Below, piece after piece: positions 1 through 8,144 of a stretch of DNA of 64,000 bases (position 1 is its first letter; each line of letters starts with the position of its first letter). The DNA comes from PHAA01 sp034927445. Its GTDB lineage: Bacteria; Bacillota; Syntrophomonadia; Syntrophomonadales; Syntrophomonadaceae. The stretch covers positions 124,001 to 188,000 of the forward strand of contig JAYFPZ010000003.1 of NCBI GenBank assembly GCA_034927445.1. Direction: 5' to 3'. The translations under genes and the position numbers were made by a program. The notes below the pieces were generated by a model, which worked only from the letters and a program-made list of their open reading frames with translations, did no database searches and was not told the origin of the DNA.

Positions 1-192
1 CAAAGCAATAATAATTATCAGCAGCACTATTGCTATCCATACATTCTGCACCGCTTTGACCAATACTTCGGTACCTATACTTACTGTCAGCGCGATAAAG
101 AAAGTAAAAAAAGCCACGATTAAACCGGATACAATGTTGCCTCTTGTAATGTAGCCCAAAATCTTAGTACCATCTCCAACATTATGCTTCAA
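1..192 (-). CDS. Membrane protein, 5' part only (runs off left edge); candidate OLE-associated protein OapA
   Basis: This is a minus-strand reading frame of 64 codons, open to the window edge. It begins GDGTKILGYITRG after a short lead and contains two strongly hydrophobic stretches at about residues 21-40 and 51-64, so it is a multi-pass membrane protein. No ATG or GTG lies in frame. The TTG at 190-192 is the best available start and falls in the last bases of the upstream repeat, without a clear Shine-Dalgarno site. The proposed OLE RNA lies just upstream on the same strand. In known OLE loci the gene following the RNA is oapA, a small membrane protein. Identity as OapA is inferred from position and hydrophobicity only, not from recognised sequence. 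Confidence 0.5.
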   Translation of the reverse strand, partial: MKHNVGDGTKILGYITRGNIVSGLIVAFFTFFIALTVSIGTEVLVKAVQNVWIAIVLLIIIIAL

Positions 193-354
193 TGAGCGTT
201 TGCGCTTATTGCACGCCAAAACGCAGGCTTTATAGCGTCTTCCTTTCGCGTTTTTTGTGCATCACGCAACCCGAGCGTTTTATCAAACTCCTCCTCAGTC
301 GAGGCCCTACCCCGCCACTGAGGAAAAACTCATTTTATCCCCCAGTTGTAGAGG
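188..354 (-). repeat. Structured leader repeat, copy A
   Basis: Read on the minus strand, this ~167-nt stretch matches 27100-27257 block by block. Shared blocks include CCTCTA, GGGGGATAA, a CCTCAG-type hairpin, TTTGATAAAA followed by ACGCT, a GATGC/CACAAAAA block, and a final GCTCATTGAA. The hairpin arms are 293-299 and 317-323 (CCTCAGT/ACTGAGG). The second copy uses different bases in the same paired arms, which suggests RNA structure is being kept. It lies directly before the membrane-protein gene. Confidence 0.7.
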
Positions 355-399
355 CAAGGTTTTTACCAGGCGTTTTATATCTAAGGTACAAAAGGTAGT

Positions 400-975
400 T
401 TATCGAGTAAACATTGTGACATAGGTCCAGCAGGTTTTCCCCGCAGGTCTCCCCCCTGTTGCCAGAAGGGCGGTTTCCCTTTATGCCCGCCTCATGCCGT
501 CACCGAGCACGTTGCTGGATTACCACTAAGTACACACTTTAATCCTTGATAAACTATGCTATGGCGCACACAGTCTAGGAGTTTTCCTCGACAACCAACA
601 TTAATCTCTATCCTCTTTTGCAGCCTGCAATTTCAAGGCAGACCATAAATACTTCGGCCCAAGCATTTTGATCCTTGAATGCCTATCCGCTGCAGCCACT
701 CAAGGCAGGCTACACTGCACCCAGTAATACCCGGAATGCAGGTTTTCTCCAATTCGTCATAGCTGATGAATTGGAGCCTCCATGGATGTGGGGTCGTGCC
801 CGCATGCCATTGCGGATTGCCCCAGCACCCTTAACTCCCAGCAACAACCCCCGACTGGGCGTCGAAAGCCGCTACCAGAAGCTTCATCGATGTGCCCTTG
901 ATGGATTTTTAGGCCCGTCCTCAAGATTAATAGGGCTGACTAGAATACTGCAACCTTTTGTAAGCAAGTTTCTAG
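400..975 (-). ncRNA. ole: Large structured non-coding RNA, proposed OLE RNA
   Basis: The ~575-nt minus-strand transcript predicted from the promoter at 982-1011 has no credible coding frame but many helices. One is a hairpin at 747-776 with 9-bp perfect arms. Another pairs 673-683 with 695-705; it includes a pair that is G·U in the minus-strand RNA but A·C on the other strand. A closing helix pairs 426-432 with 513-519. OLE is a ~600-nt RNA of anaerobic and extremophilic Firmicutes, typically downstream of the nusB-folD-xseA-xseB-ispA genes and directly before the membrane-protein gene oapA. Size, strand, order and the following membrane protein all fit. The 3' end is approximate, and identity rests on context and fold, not an alignment. 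Confidence 0.62.
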
Positions 976-981
976 TGAATT

Positions 982-1011
982 ATTATATCACGTTTGTATG
1001 TATAGTACCAA
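982..1011 (-). promoter_or_regulatory. Promoter for the large structured RNA
   Basis: On the minus strand, TTGGTA (1006-1011) and TATAAT (982-987) are separated by 18 nt. This predicts a start near 975, immediately before the structured region. Confidence 0.65.
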
Positions 1012-1213
1012 ATACCCCAATATGGCTGAAACCGGCAGAATTTATCCGTTTAATTTCATTTTAAGGATAGACTCATCTTTCTCAAAGTCAATCATTACTT
1101 TATTCCCTTTCTTAGCGCCGCCCACTCATTGCCAAAAACCTGGCTTTACCCAGACCAGAACCATCCTTTCCCTGCAATTAGTTCCACCCGGCTTATCAAT
1201 CATAAAAATATAT

Positions 1214-1247
1214 ATAAAAAAAGGGCCCCGGTTAAAAATAACCGGGG
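1214..1247 (-). terminator. Rho-independent terminator of the small-peptide unit
   Basis: A perfect 9-bp stem (1226-1234 with 1239-1247, CCCCGGTTA arms) with a 4-nt loop is followed on the minus strand by a run of seven T (1222-1216). It ends the short transcription unit containing the 11-codon reading frame at 1343-1378. Confidence 0.75.
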
Positions 1248-1342
1248 TCAAAAGGTACATATTATAGGTTGGGATTTCGCAAACATAAAAAATGAGTTCA
1301 CTATGATTGTAATCAAAACTGATTCCCGGAAAACAACATCAC

Positions 1343-1378
1343 CTAATTACCGTGCAAATGCCAGTATATCCTGGTCAT
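1343..1378 (-). CDS. Possible 11-residue peptide (MTRIYWHLHGN)
   Basis: A minus-strand ATG at 1376-1378 follows the strong ribosome site GGGAGGTG with about 8 nt spacing and runs 11 codons to TAG. A TATAAT box lies ~90 nt upstream (1466-1471 on the minus strand) with a poor -35 region, and a good terminator lies ~100 nt downstream. Together these look like a compact unit of about 240 nt. The peptide is rich in aromatic residues and histidine; no family is recognised. It could be a leader or signalling peptide, or a chance frame in a small RNA. Confidence 0.35.
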   Translation of the reverse strand: MTRIYWHLHGN

Positions 1379-1732
1379 GTTTTTTTCACCTCCCATGTGC
1401 TAAGGGTTGCGTTTGTAAATAAATCAAACCGCTTGTGATGACATTCACATAGCCAGGTAAAAAAACATTATACGATATTAAATTGTCGTGATCCTGAATG
1501 TTTATTCGTCCAAGGCTCCAATTAATATGTGAATTTTTGTACAATCTCTGTCTCTTGGTTAAGTATATTACTTTAGCTGGAAAATATTAAATCTTGTATT
1601 CAGGTCATACGAACCGGTGCTATCCTTATCAGAGAATATGCTCGATTTTCCAGAAATATTCTTTCATTTTTCCCGTATTGCTCCATATAGCTATTGTTCT
1701 TAAATAGATATTGACTTTTATAATGTAAAATT

Positions 1733-1840
1733 ATTCCACTGCAAAAAGCCTCGTTCTCATACTCGTAGGAGACTTTAGTAACGGAGACTAAAGTCTCCTC
1801 TACGCCATAAAATATATAAATATACTTTTTGCAGTGGAAT
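1733..1840. mobile_element. MITE-like element with 16-bp perfect terminal inverted repeats
   Basis: ATTCCACTGCAAAAAG (1733-1748) is exactly inverted at 1825-1840. Inside, a second inverted repeat (about 1766-1803) has GGAGACTTTAGT arms. AAAATT occurs directly outside both ends (1727-1732 and 1842-1847, the latter after one extra base), resembling a target duplication. The element is 108 bp, non-coding and could fold into one long hairpin. It lies downstream of the hydrogenase operon. Confidence 0.65.
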
Positions 1841-1920
1841 CAAAATTATTTTCTGATTTCTAGTAATAAGTTGTTTCCTTGACGCGGAAGAACTGGTATA
1901 GTCCCTCATCATTGAATTTC

Positions 1921-2415
1921 TTAATCCGCATCAACAGAAGTCTCGGCCCACGCTTCTACTTGCTGGTATATCATCGCAATCACCTTCGGTATCCTTAGGT
2001 TCACTTCATAACTCAGCTGGGTTCCCCATTCCAGATTCTGAGGTTGAACCCCTATCAGAACCATGTTTTCCGGGTACCTGCTTCGTATCCGGGCTAAAGC
2101 CAGCACCTCCTGGAACCCCACCTGGTGTACGGAAAGTTGGGCGCATCTAAGAAAATCAATTTCCTTGCCATACAGCCTTTTAACGGTGCCAGGAGGATAT
2201 CCCCCGTCTATTGCATCGACCACGATTAAATACCGGGCCTCTTCTACAATTCCCAGCAGGGCCAGACCACCGGTGCCTCCATCTACCAACTGGGCTCTTT
2301 TTCCCCAATCACCGGCCATTAGCTGCCAGATAACGTGAATACCCAGGCCCTCATCCCGAAACAAGGGGTTTCCCAAGCCTAAAACAACCGGCTTGGAACT
2401 CCTAAGTCTGCTCAT
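1921..2415 (-). CDS. hyaD: [NiFe] hydrogenase maturation protease
   Basis: This is the peptidase that removes the C-terminal tail of the hydrogenase large subunit after nickel insertion. The N-terminal motif GLGNPLFRDEGLG contains the conserved metal-sensing acidic residue, and a VVDAIDGG segment carries the second; length (164 residues) is normal for the HyaD/HybD/HupD family. The start is placed at 2415, after GGTGAAG. An in-frame ATG at 2430 exists but has its ribosome site almost abutting. Either way the gene overlaps the end of the cytochrome gene, indicating translational coupling. It is the last gene of the hydrogenase operon, so the large subunit's dedicated protease is co-expressed with it. 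Confidence 0.93.
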   Translation of the reverse strand: MSRLRSSKPVVLGLGNPLFRDEGLGIHVIWQLMAGDWGKRAQLVDGGTGGLALLGIVEEARYLIVVDAIDGGYPPGTVKRLYGKEIDFLRCAQLSVHQVGFQEVLALARIRSRYPENMVLIGVQPQNLEWGTQLSYEVNLRIPKVIAMIYQQVEAWAETSVDAD

Positions 2416-3079
2416 GGTCTTCTTCACCATCCACCATTACAAATTTGTGGCCGTTAAATATGGAAGAGACGGTACCGTCATCATCAAGAATATCCTGGCG
2501 GAATACCAGGTAAAGATGTACGATTACAAAAGCTATGAAAAACCAGGTTATTAAATGGTGCCAGCTCCGTACGGCATAGGACCCTCCGCCAAACAGGGGA
2601 ATCATCCATCCCGCCACTCTTTGCTGCAGACCGCCGGGAAATATCTCGCCTTGCAGGGCCAGCCCGCTGAGTATCATAAACAGGGAGCCGATCCACATAA
2701 CCGAGAAATAGGTTAACTGGGCTATAACATTGTGCCCCAGGTGGAGGGTATGTTCTTTGGCAAGAAAAAGATAGTATTTTGCCGAGGCAATCCCATCAAC
2801 TACCAAGCCCTCCCGCCAAGGTTTGAATTGGGCATACTCATTGCCGGCAAAAGCCCAGTAAAGGCGGTATATATAATTGGCGATAAACAGCCAGGCAGCC
2901 ACGCTGTGCCAGAGGCGGGCTTTGCCCAATATAAATAGCGCATAAGCCTCACCGGAGTGGGTGAAAATCGGCTTTCCCATATACAGACCGGTCGTCGCCA
3001 GGACCGTAATCAGAATTACATTGACCCAGTGATATATCCTGATCGGAGACTCCCACACATAGACCGATTTTTTTAGCAT
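2402..3079 (-). CDS. hyaC: Ni/Fe-hydrogenase b-type cytochrome subunit
   Basis: This integral membrane dihaem cytochrome b passes electrons from the hydrogenase small subunit to the quinone pool or another membrane acceptor. The 225 residues contain four hydrophobic segments, at about 17-35, 57-75, 123-145 and 175-196. Histidines lie in IYHWVN, LWHSVA and SWHHLITW, in positions typical of haem ligands. The start follows a GGGGG site. It lies 11 nt after the large-subunit gene, the usual order in membrane-bound uptake hydrogenases. Its presence argues that the enzyme is anchored on the outer face of the membrane and coupled to respiration-like electron transfer, not soluble. Confidence 0.94.
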   Translation of the reverse strand: MLKKSVYVWESPIRIYHWVNVILITVLATTGLYMGKPIFTHSGEAYALFILGKARLWHSVAAWLFIANYIYRLYWAFAGNEYAQFKPWREGLVVDGIASAKYYLFLAKEHTLHLGHNVIAQLTYFSVMWIGSLFMILSGLALQGEIFPGGLQQRVAGWMIPLFGGGSYAVRSWHHLITWFFIAFVIVHLYLVFRQDILDDDGTVSSIFNGHKFVMVDGEEDHEQT

Positions 3080-3090
3080 CCCATTACCCC

Positions 3091-4809
3091 CTAGTAGAAG
3101 ATACGACCGTCGTTTAAGGGCTTCCCGGTATTGACATCCAATATGTGCGCCGCACAGGCTATACAGGGATCAAACGAATGGATAATACGCTGAATTTCCA
3201 GGGGCTGGTTGGGATCAGCCATGGGTGTGCCGATCAAAGCAGCCTCGTAGGGCCCCTTTTGACCTTGTGCGTCTTCAGGAGCGGCATTCCAGGTGGTGGG
3301 TACAACCGCTTGGTAAAGGCTTATTTTACCGTTTTCTATTTTTACATAATGGGCTAAGGCGCCCCGCGGAGCCTCGGTAAACCCCACTCCCTGGCAGGAC
3401 TGGGGCCAGGTGGCGGGAGCCCATTGGCTCGGTGCAAATACCTGGCTGTCTCCTGCCTTGATATTGGCCACCAATTGGTCAAAAGTATTTTTCAGATAGT
3501 CAACCATAATCTTGGTCTCCAGACCCCGGGCCACGGTTCGACCCAGAGCCGAAAACAGAATTTCCTGGCCTGCCCCCAGCTTCTGCAAGGCTTCGTCGAT
3601 TGTGGCCCTGATTAAATCGTTGCCCCGGGCATAGCCCACCAGCATACGGGCCAGAGGCCCTACTTCCATCATCTTGCCGTTCCATTGCGGGGTCTTTATC
3701 CAGCTGTATGGACCGGTCGTATCCAACTGCTGATAGGGAGGCCTGGGGCCGGAATATCTTACTTTGGTCTCACCGTCCCAGGGATGGCGTCCGCCTGGTT
3801 CTCCGGTATACTCATACCAGGAGCGGTCAATTACCTCTTGGATCTGGGCAGGATCACGGGGGTCCACATCAATAACCCGGCTGAGGTCGCGGTCCAAAAT
3901 TACTCCGCCCGGGAACAAGGCGGCTTTGGTATTACGAGTCTGGTCATCCGCCAGGCTGCCGTAGGACAGATAGTTTTTTACGCCGCCGCCGAAGGTCCAG
4001 TCCTTATAGAACGACCCTATGGCAAACAGATCCGGTATATAAACCTGGTTGACAAATTCCATGGCTTTGGTGATTTCCCGGGATACCAGATCCAGTCTTT
4101 CCATGTTGATCGTATTGTCATTATTGATATTGATGGCACAGGCCATGCCGCCCACCAGATAATTGGGATGAGGATTCTTGCCGCCGAATATGGTATGGAT
4201 ACGGGCAATGTCCTTTTGCCATTCTAAGGCCTCCAGGTAATGAGCCACTGCCATCAGGTTGGCTTCGGGAGGCAGCTTGTAGGCCGGGTGCCCCCAGTAC
4301 CCATTGGCGAAAATCCCCAGTTGTCCGCTGCCCGCAAAACCCTTCAAGGTATTCTGGATATCGCTGAAGTAACCAACCGAAGATTTGGAATAGTTGGAAA
4401 TAGACTGGGCCAGGTTGGAAGCGGCTTTAGGATCGGCCTTTAAGGCTGATACAACATCGATCCAATCCAAACCGTGCAGGTGATAGAAATGAATGACATG
4501 GTCCTGGACAAACTGGGTGGCTGTCATGATTTTTCGAATCAAATCCGCATTTTTAGGTATGGTAATACCCAGGGCATCCTCCACCGCCTGAACCGAGGCG
4601 ATAGCGTGGATGTGGGTGCAAACCCCGCAGATCCGCTGGACAAATGCCCAGGCATCACGGGGGTCACGTCCCCTCATTATGTTTTCGATCCCTCGGAAAG
4701 TAGTCCCGGAGCTGAATGCATTTATAATTTGGCCATTGTCAAAATCGGCTTCTATGCGCAAATGACCTTCTATTCTGGTAATCGGATCAACTACTACTCG
4801 CTGTGCCAT
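3091..4809 (-). CDS. hyaB: [NiFe] hydrogenase large (catalytic) subunit
   Basis: This is the catalytic subunit of a group 1-type uptake hydrogenase, binding the Ni-Fe(CN)2CO centre. Residues 1-12 are VDPITRIEGH-type, the N-terminal nickel motif is RICGVCTHIH, and the C-terminal motif is DPCIACAAH. Cleavage after that histidine would release a 17-residue tail ending GRIFY. The start is taken at the ATG at 4807-4809 because GGAGGAG sits just upstream, and the tidy N-terminus begins MAQRVVVDPITR. A longer frame would add a basic, non-homologous extension. The ribosome site lies inside the last codons of the small-subunit gene, with 1 nt between the genes. All cysteine ligands are encoded as Cys; no selenocysteine is needed. 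Confidence 0.96.
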   Translation of the reverse strand: MAQRVVVDPITRIEGHLRIEADFDNGQIINAFSSGTTFRGIENIMRGRDPRDAWAFVQRICGVCTHIHAIASVQAVEDALGITIPKNADLIRKIMTATQFVQDHVIHFYHLHGLDWIDVVSALKADPKAASNLAQSISNYSKSSVGYFSDIQNTLKGFAGSGQLGIFANGYWGHPAYKLPPEANLMAVAHYLEALEWQKDIARIHTIFGGKNPHPNYLVGGMACAININNDNTINMERLDLVSREITKAMEFVNQVYIPDLFAIGSFYKDWTFGGGVKNYLSYGSLADDQTRNTKAALFPGGVILDRDLSRVIDVDPRDPAQIQEVIDRSWYEYTGEPGGRHPWDGETKVRYSGPRPPYQQLDTTGPYSWIKTPQWNGKMMEVGPLARMLVGYARGNDLIRATIDEALQKLGAGQEILFSALGRTVARGLETKIMVDYLKNTFDQLVANIKAGDSQVFAPSQWAPATWPQSCQGVGFTEAPRGALAHYVKIENGKISLYQAVVPTTWNAAPEDAQGQKGPYEAALIGTPMADPNQPLEIQRIIHSFDPCIACAAHILDVNTGKPLNDGRIFY

Positions 4810-4810
4810 G

Positions 4811-5902
4811 TTATTTCTCCTCCTCCGGGTCTTTTTTCGATGCACTCTCTACCCGTTTAATAATTCCCGTAGCCGCCGCGTGGGCGGCTACCCCGGCCGC
4901 GGTAATCCCGGTAAACCATTTACCTAACTTGTCTGGATTAAAAGGCATGGCTGTGGCCGGCACCTGCGCCCAATGGTCATACAGAGGAAAATTATCATAG
5001 AATCCCGGCTCCGAACAGCCGATACAGGGATGCCCGGACTTGATCGGATAACTGACTCCATTGTTCCATTGCGTAATAGCGCAAGCGTTATAAGTGGTCG
5101 GGCCTTTGCACCCCATTTTGTACAGACACCATCCCTGTTTGGCGCCGGTATCGTCAAAGCTTTCGACAAACATGGCTGCATCAAAGAAAGCGCGCCGATT
5201 ACAGTTGTCATGGATGCGATGGTTGTAAAAAGCGGCAGGCCGCCCCTGACTGGTTAATTCGGGAATACGCTCAAAAGTCAGATAATGCGCAACCACCCCG
5301 GCTATGACCTCGGCTATGGGGGGGCAGCCCGGCACCTCAATGACCGGTATATTTTTCACAATCTGTCTTACCGGAACCGCTCCGGTGGGATTGGGGTGAG
5401 CCCCCTGCACACAGGTATTGGTGGCACAGGAGCCATAGGCTATAACTGCCACCGCATCCTGGGCCGCTTCCAGCAGGATATCCTGGGCGGATCTCCCGCC
5501 GATCGTACAGTATATCCCATTATCCTTTAAGGGGATGCTTCCTTCTACCATTACCAGATAATGCCCCTTGAAATCCGTTATAGTTTGCTTTTTAGCCGCT
5601 TCAGCCTGTACCCCGGAGGCTGCTTGCAGGGTTTCCATGTAGTCCAGCGAGATCATGTTGAAAAGCAACTCCGACAATAAGGGATGAGCTGTTCTGATAA
5701 AGGATTCCGCACAACAGGTACATTCTTGCAGGCTCAAATAGATTACGGGCAAACGGGGTTTGGTTTCTAGAGCATAGGCGATCCGGGTGATCCAGGATGT
5801 CTCCAAACCCAGGACGGCACTTAGAAGACCGCACAGTTTTAGGAAGTCACGCCGTGAATACCCTTTGCGCCGCATCTCCTGATAAAAAGTCTCCTTTATC
5901 AC
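4811..5902 (-). CDS. hyaA: [NiFe] hydrogenase small subunit, Tat-exported
   Basis: This subunit carries the iron-sulphur relay from the active site to the cytochrome. The N-terminus has a twin-arginine signal, SRRDFLKLCG followed by a hydrophobic stretch, so the folded dimer should be exported by Tat. Cysteines appear in LQECTCCAESF (proximal cluster), ATNTCVQGAHPNP, CPPIAE and GHPCIGCSEPGF. A C-terminal hydrophobic segment (about 20 residues before the charged tail) anchors it in the membrane. The likely start is the GTG at 5900-5902, because the in-frame ATG at 5917 forms part of its ribosome site (GGAGG). It is the first gene of the operon and divergent from the DsrE-like gene. Confidence 0.95.
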   Translation of the reverse strand: MIKETFYQEMRRKGYSRRDFLKLCGLLSAVLGLETSWITRIAYALETKPRLPVIYLSLQECTCCAESFIRTAHPLLSELLFNMISLDYMETLQAASGVQAEAAKKQTITDFKGHYLVMVEGSIPLKDNGIYCTIGGRSAQDILLEAAQDAVAVIAYGSCATNTCVQGAHPNPTGAVPVRQIVKNIPVIEVPGCPPIAEVIAGVVAHYLTFERIPELTSQGRPAAFYNHRIHDNCNRRAFFDAAMFVESFDDTGAKQGWCLYKMGCKGPTTYNACAITQWNNGVSYPIKSGHPCIGCSEPGFYDNFPLYDHWAQVPATAMPFNPDKLGKWFTGITAAGVAAHAAATGIIKRVESASKKDPEEEK

Positions 5903-6013
5903 ATTGATCGCCTCCATTGGAATTTTTTATTATTATTTCCCTGATAAAACCAAATATGTACTCGCCCGGGCTTAATGCCGGTAAAGAGTATACTTCTGCT
6001 TGGGCATGGAAAT

Positions 6014-6039
6014 TATAATATTGATTCAACGTGAAAGGA
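6014..6039 (+). promoter_or_regulatory. -10 box and ribosome site of the DsrE-like gene
   Basis: TATAAT at 6014-6019 has no convincing -35 partner at normal spacing. AAAGGAG at 6033-6039 sits 8 nt before ATG at 6048 and decides that start over an in-frame ATG at 6000. The ~145-bp divergent region also has to hold the hydrogenase promoter, which I could not place. Confidence 0.45.
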
Positions 6040-6047
6040 GTCTTTTG

Positions 6048-6536
6048 ATGCCGGAGGAGAAGCAAAAACATTTAAACATTCTGCTTTTCAGCGGGGATTA
6101 TGACAAGTGCCTGGCAGCCTTTATTTTGGCCAACGGGGCCAGGGATATGGGTATGACCGTAACTATTTTCTGTGCCTTCTGGGGTTTGTTCGTGGTAAGA
6201 GATAAAGATAAAATATCGGTTAAAGATAAAAACATATACGAAAAAATGTTTTCATCCATGACCCCAACCTATGCCGAGATGCTGCCACTTTCCAAAATGA
6301 ACCTGGCCGGACTGGGCAAAAGCATGCTGTTAACCATGATGGATGAAAATGCCACCCCCCATTTGCAGGACTTTCTGGAGGGAGCACTTAAAAAAGGAGT
6401 GCGCTTCTGTGCCTGTAAACTGTCCCTTGAGATTATGGGATTTAAATCCGAGGAATTATTGGAGGGCATTGAGGTAATCGATGTCCAGGCCTATCTTGGA
6501 GATGCGGCTGAAGCCGATATACAACTTTTTATTTAG
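6048..6536 (+). CDS. DsrE/DsrF-like sulphur-relay family protein
   Basis: The 162-residue protein starts NILLFSGDYDKCLAAFILANGARDMG-like (positions ~8-33), the Rossmann-like opening of the DsrE2 family, followed by TIFCAFWG. A later cysteine pair lies in RFCACKLSLEIMG (~residues 125-137), the place where DsrE proteins carry their reactive cysteine. Members act as sulphur or persulphide carriers, and several are annotated as peroxiredoxin-like. It is encoded just before a cysteine desulfurase on the same strand, which could load sulphur onto it, and divergently from the hydrogenase. The partner pathway is inferred; no dsr or tus operon is present here. Confidence 0.82.
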   Translation: MPEEKQKHLNILLFSGDYDKCLAAFILANGARDMGMTVTIFCAFWGLFVVRDKDKISVKDKNIYEKMFSSMTPTYAEMLPLSKMNLAGLGKSMLLTMMDENATPHLQDFLEGALKKGVRFCACKLSLEIMGFKSEELLEGIEVIDVQAYLGDAAEADIQLFI

Positions 6537-6584
6537 CCTGATACCCTTCAACTAGAGGCAGCCAGGAACCTTAGCCACTTGGTG

Positions 6585-6609
6585 TACATAGTATAAATAA
6601 AACTATGTA
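6585..6609 (+). promoter_or_regulatory. Inverted repeat before the cysteine desulfurase gene
   Basis: TACATAGT (6585-6592) is perfectly inverted as ACTATGTA (6602-6609), with a 9-nt loop that includes TATAAATAA. The pair flanks a possible -10 sequence, so it could be a repressor operator or a small RNA hairpin. Confidence 0.35.
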
Positions 6610-6624
6610 TGAAGAGAGTGCGCT

Positions 6625-8034
6625 ATGTTTAAACCTAAGTCAGCAGCCTTGATATTACGCCAGGATATCAAAGGCATCGACCAAAAGGTTCCGGTACTGG
6701 GCCCCGGACGGCAAAAGTACGTCTTTTTTGATAACGCGGCCAGCACCCCTCCCCTGGCCCCCGTATGGAATGAAATAGAAGATTACCTGGACTGGTATTC
6801 CGGGGTTCACCGGGGTACAGGATACAAATCCCTGTTCAGTTCACAGATATATGACGAGAGTCATGAAATAATCGGAGATTTTGTAGGCGCTGACCTGTCC
6901 CGGGACACCGTGATCCTGGTCAAGAATACCACCGAAGCCATCAACAAATTATCCTATCGTTTGCAGCTGACTCCTCAAGACATTGTTTTGATCACATGCA
7001 TGGAACACCACTCCAATGAACTTCCCTGGCGGGCCCGGACGCAGGTTCAGTATATCCCCCTGGACCACAGCGGTCGGCTCGACCTCAGCCACCTGGAAAA
7101 ACATTTTGCCAAATATCACCCGCACATCAAGCTCCTGGCTGTTTGCGGCGCCTCCAACGTCACCGGCCATATCAATGATGTGCATCAGCTTGCCCGGATT
7201 GCCCATGCTTATGGCTGTCAAATCGCGGTGGACGGTGCTCAGCTGATACCCCACCAGAAATTTAACATGCAGCCCCATGACAGTCCTGAGCATATCGACT
7301 TTTTGGCCTTTTCCGGCCATAAAATCTACGCTCCCTTTGGTACGGGGGTTTTGATTGGTCCCCGCCAGATATTCGAGCGGAGTTCACCCGAGTACCAGGG
7401 CGGGGGTACAGTGAAAATTGTTACCGGGAATCAAGTTTTCTGGGCCGACCTCCCCGATAAGGAAGAAGCCGGTTCTCCCAATGTTATCGGGGCTCTGGCC
7501 CTGGCCCGCTCCCTGCAATACCTGGATAAACTGGGCATGGAGGAACTGTCCCGGCATGAGGCGGCACTGACTGACTATGCCTTACAGAGGCTGAAATCCA
7601 TCCGGGGAGTCAAAGTCTATGGCACCCAGCCCCGGGTTGGAGTGATAAGCTTCAATCTGTCCAACCTGCCCCATGCCCTGGTAGGTGCCATATTATGTTT
7701 TGAAGCCGGTGTGGGTTTGCGTACAGGATGTTTTTGCGCCCAAAACTATGTGCGTCATCTCCTGGGAGTCAAGGCTGATGCTAAACAGGTCGAATTATAT
7801 GAACAGAACCGGTTTGACCAAATCCCCGGCATGGTGCGCATAAGTATGGCGCCATACAACACCCGTGCAGAAGTAGATCATCTGATCAAATGGCTTACCT
7901 GTATCCTGGATAACAGATTCCAGTTTAAACAGCGCTATAAATTCTCCCCCACCCATGGCGGTTTCATTCCCTCGGGCTTATTGAGCCCCAAAAACCAGTG
8001 GGATGAATTAAAACTGGGAGCGGGCAACAGCTAG
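6625..8034 (+). CDS. Cysteine desulfurase-like PLP enzyme (class V aminotransferase)
   Basis: SufS-type cysteine desulfurases release sulphur from L-cysteine as a persulphide. The N-terminus has FDNAASTPP and VHRGTGYKS. The PLP lysine is in FSGHKIYAP (K233), the cofactor aspartate region reads VDGAQLIPH, and the reactive cysteine is in GLRTGCFCAQN (C371, the position of RTGHHCAQP in SufS). With 469 residues it is ~60 longer than typical SufS, the excess being a C-terminal extension after the usual WL-type end. GAGAG precedes the start. Probably it forms a sulphur-handling pair with the preceding DsrE-like protein; a selenocysteine lyase-like role cannot be excluded. Confidence 0.88.
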   Translation: MFKPKSAALILRQDIKGIDQKVPVLGPGRQKYVFFDNAASTPPLAPVWNEIEDYLDWYSGVHRGTGYKSLFSSQIYDESHEIIGDFVGADLSRDTVILVKNTTEAINKLSYRLQLTPQDIVLITCMEHHSNELPWRARTQVQYIPLDHSGRLDLSHLEKHFAKYHPHIKLLAVCGASNVTGHINDVHQLARIAHAYGCQIAVDGAQLIPHQKFNMQPHDSPEHIDFLAFSGHKIYAPFGTGVLIGPRQIFERSSPEYQGGGTVKIVTGNQVFWADLPDKEEAGSPNVIGALALARSLQYLDKLGMEELSRHEAALTDYALQRLKSIRGVKVYGTQPRVGVISFNLSNLPHALVGAILCFEAGVGLRTGCFCAQNYVRHLLGVKADAKQVELYEQNRFDQIPGMVRISMAPYNTRAEVDHLIKWLTCILDNRFQFKQRYKFSPTHGGFIPSGLLSPKNQWDELKLGAGNS

Positions 8035-8144
8035 ATTAGAAGTGCAATTGGGACCAAACCAATTGTCCCCTAACCTGTCGCCCAATTGCCGAGGCTGCCT
8101 GGTGATGACAAGCCGGGCCAGGCGGATGACATGCTGTCCGCTGG

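Noticed and set aside
420..530. Cobalamin riboswitch on the minus strand (GC-rich, CCTGCGGGG)
   Set aside because: The conserved cobalamin box with GCCACTG is not present, and the helices fit a larger RNA.
1011..1210. Possible small protein remnants on the minus strand (GSGLGKARF..., MIDFEKDESILK...)
   Set aside because: Each is under 25 codons, without a clear family match.
192..1422. Plus-strand open frames at 192-398, 675-1064, 998-1267 and 1129-1422
   Set aside because: None has a ribosome site or recognisable homology, and they lie over the structured RNA, the repeat and a terminator on the other strand.
3685..4860. Long plus-strand frames opposite the hydrogenase large subunit
   Set aside because: They are antisense shadows of a strongly conserved gene, without ribosome sites.
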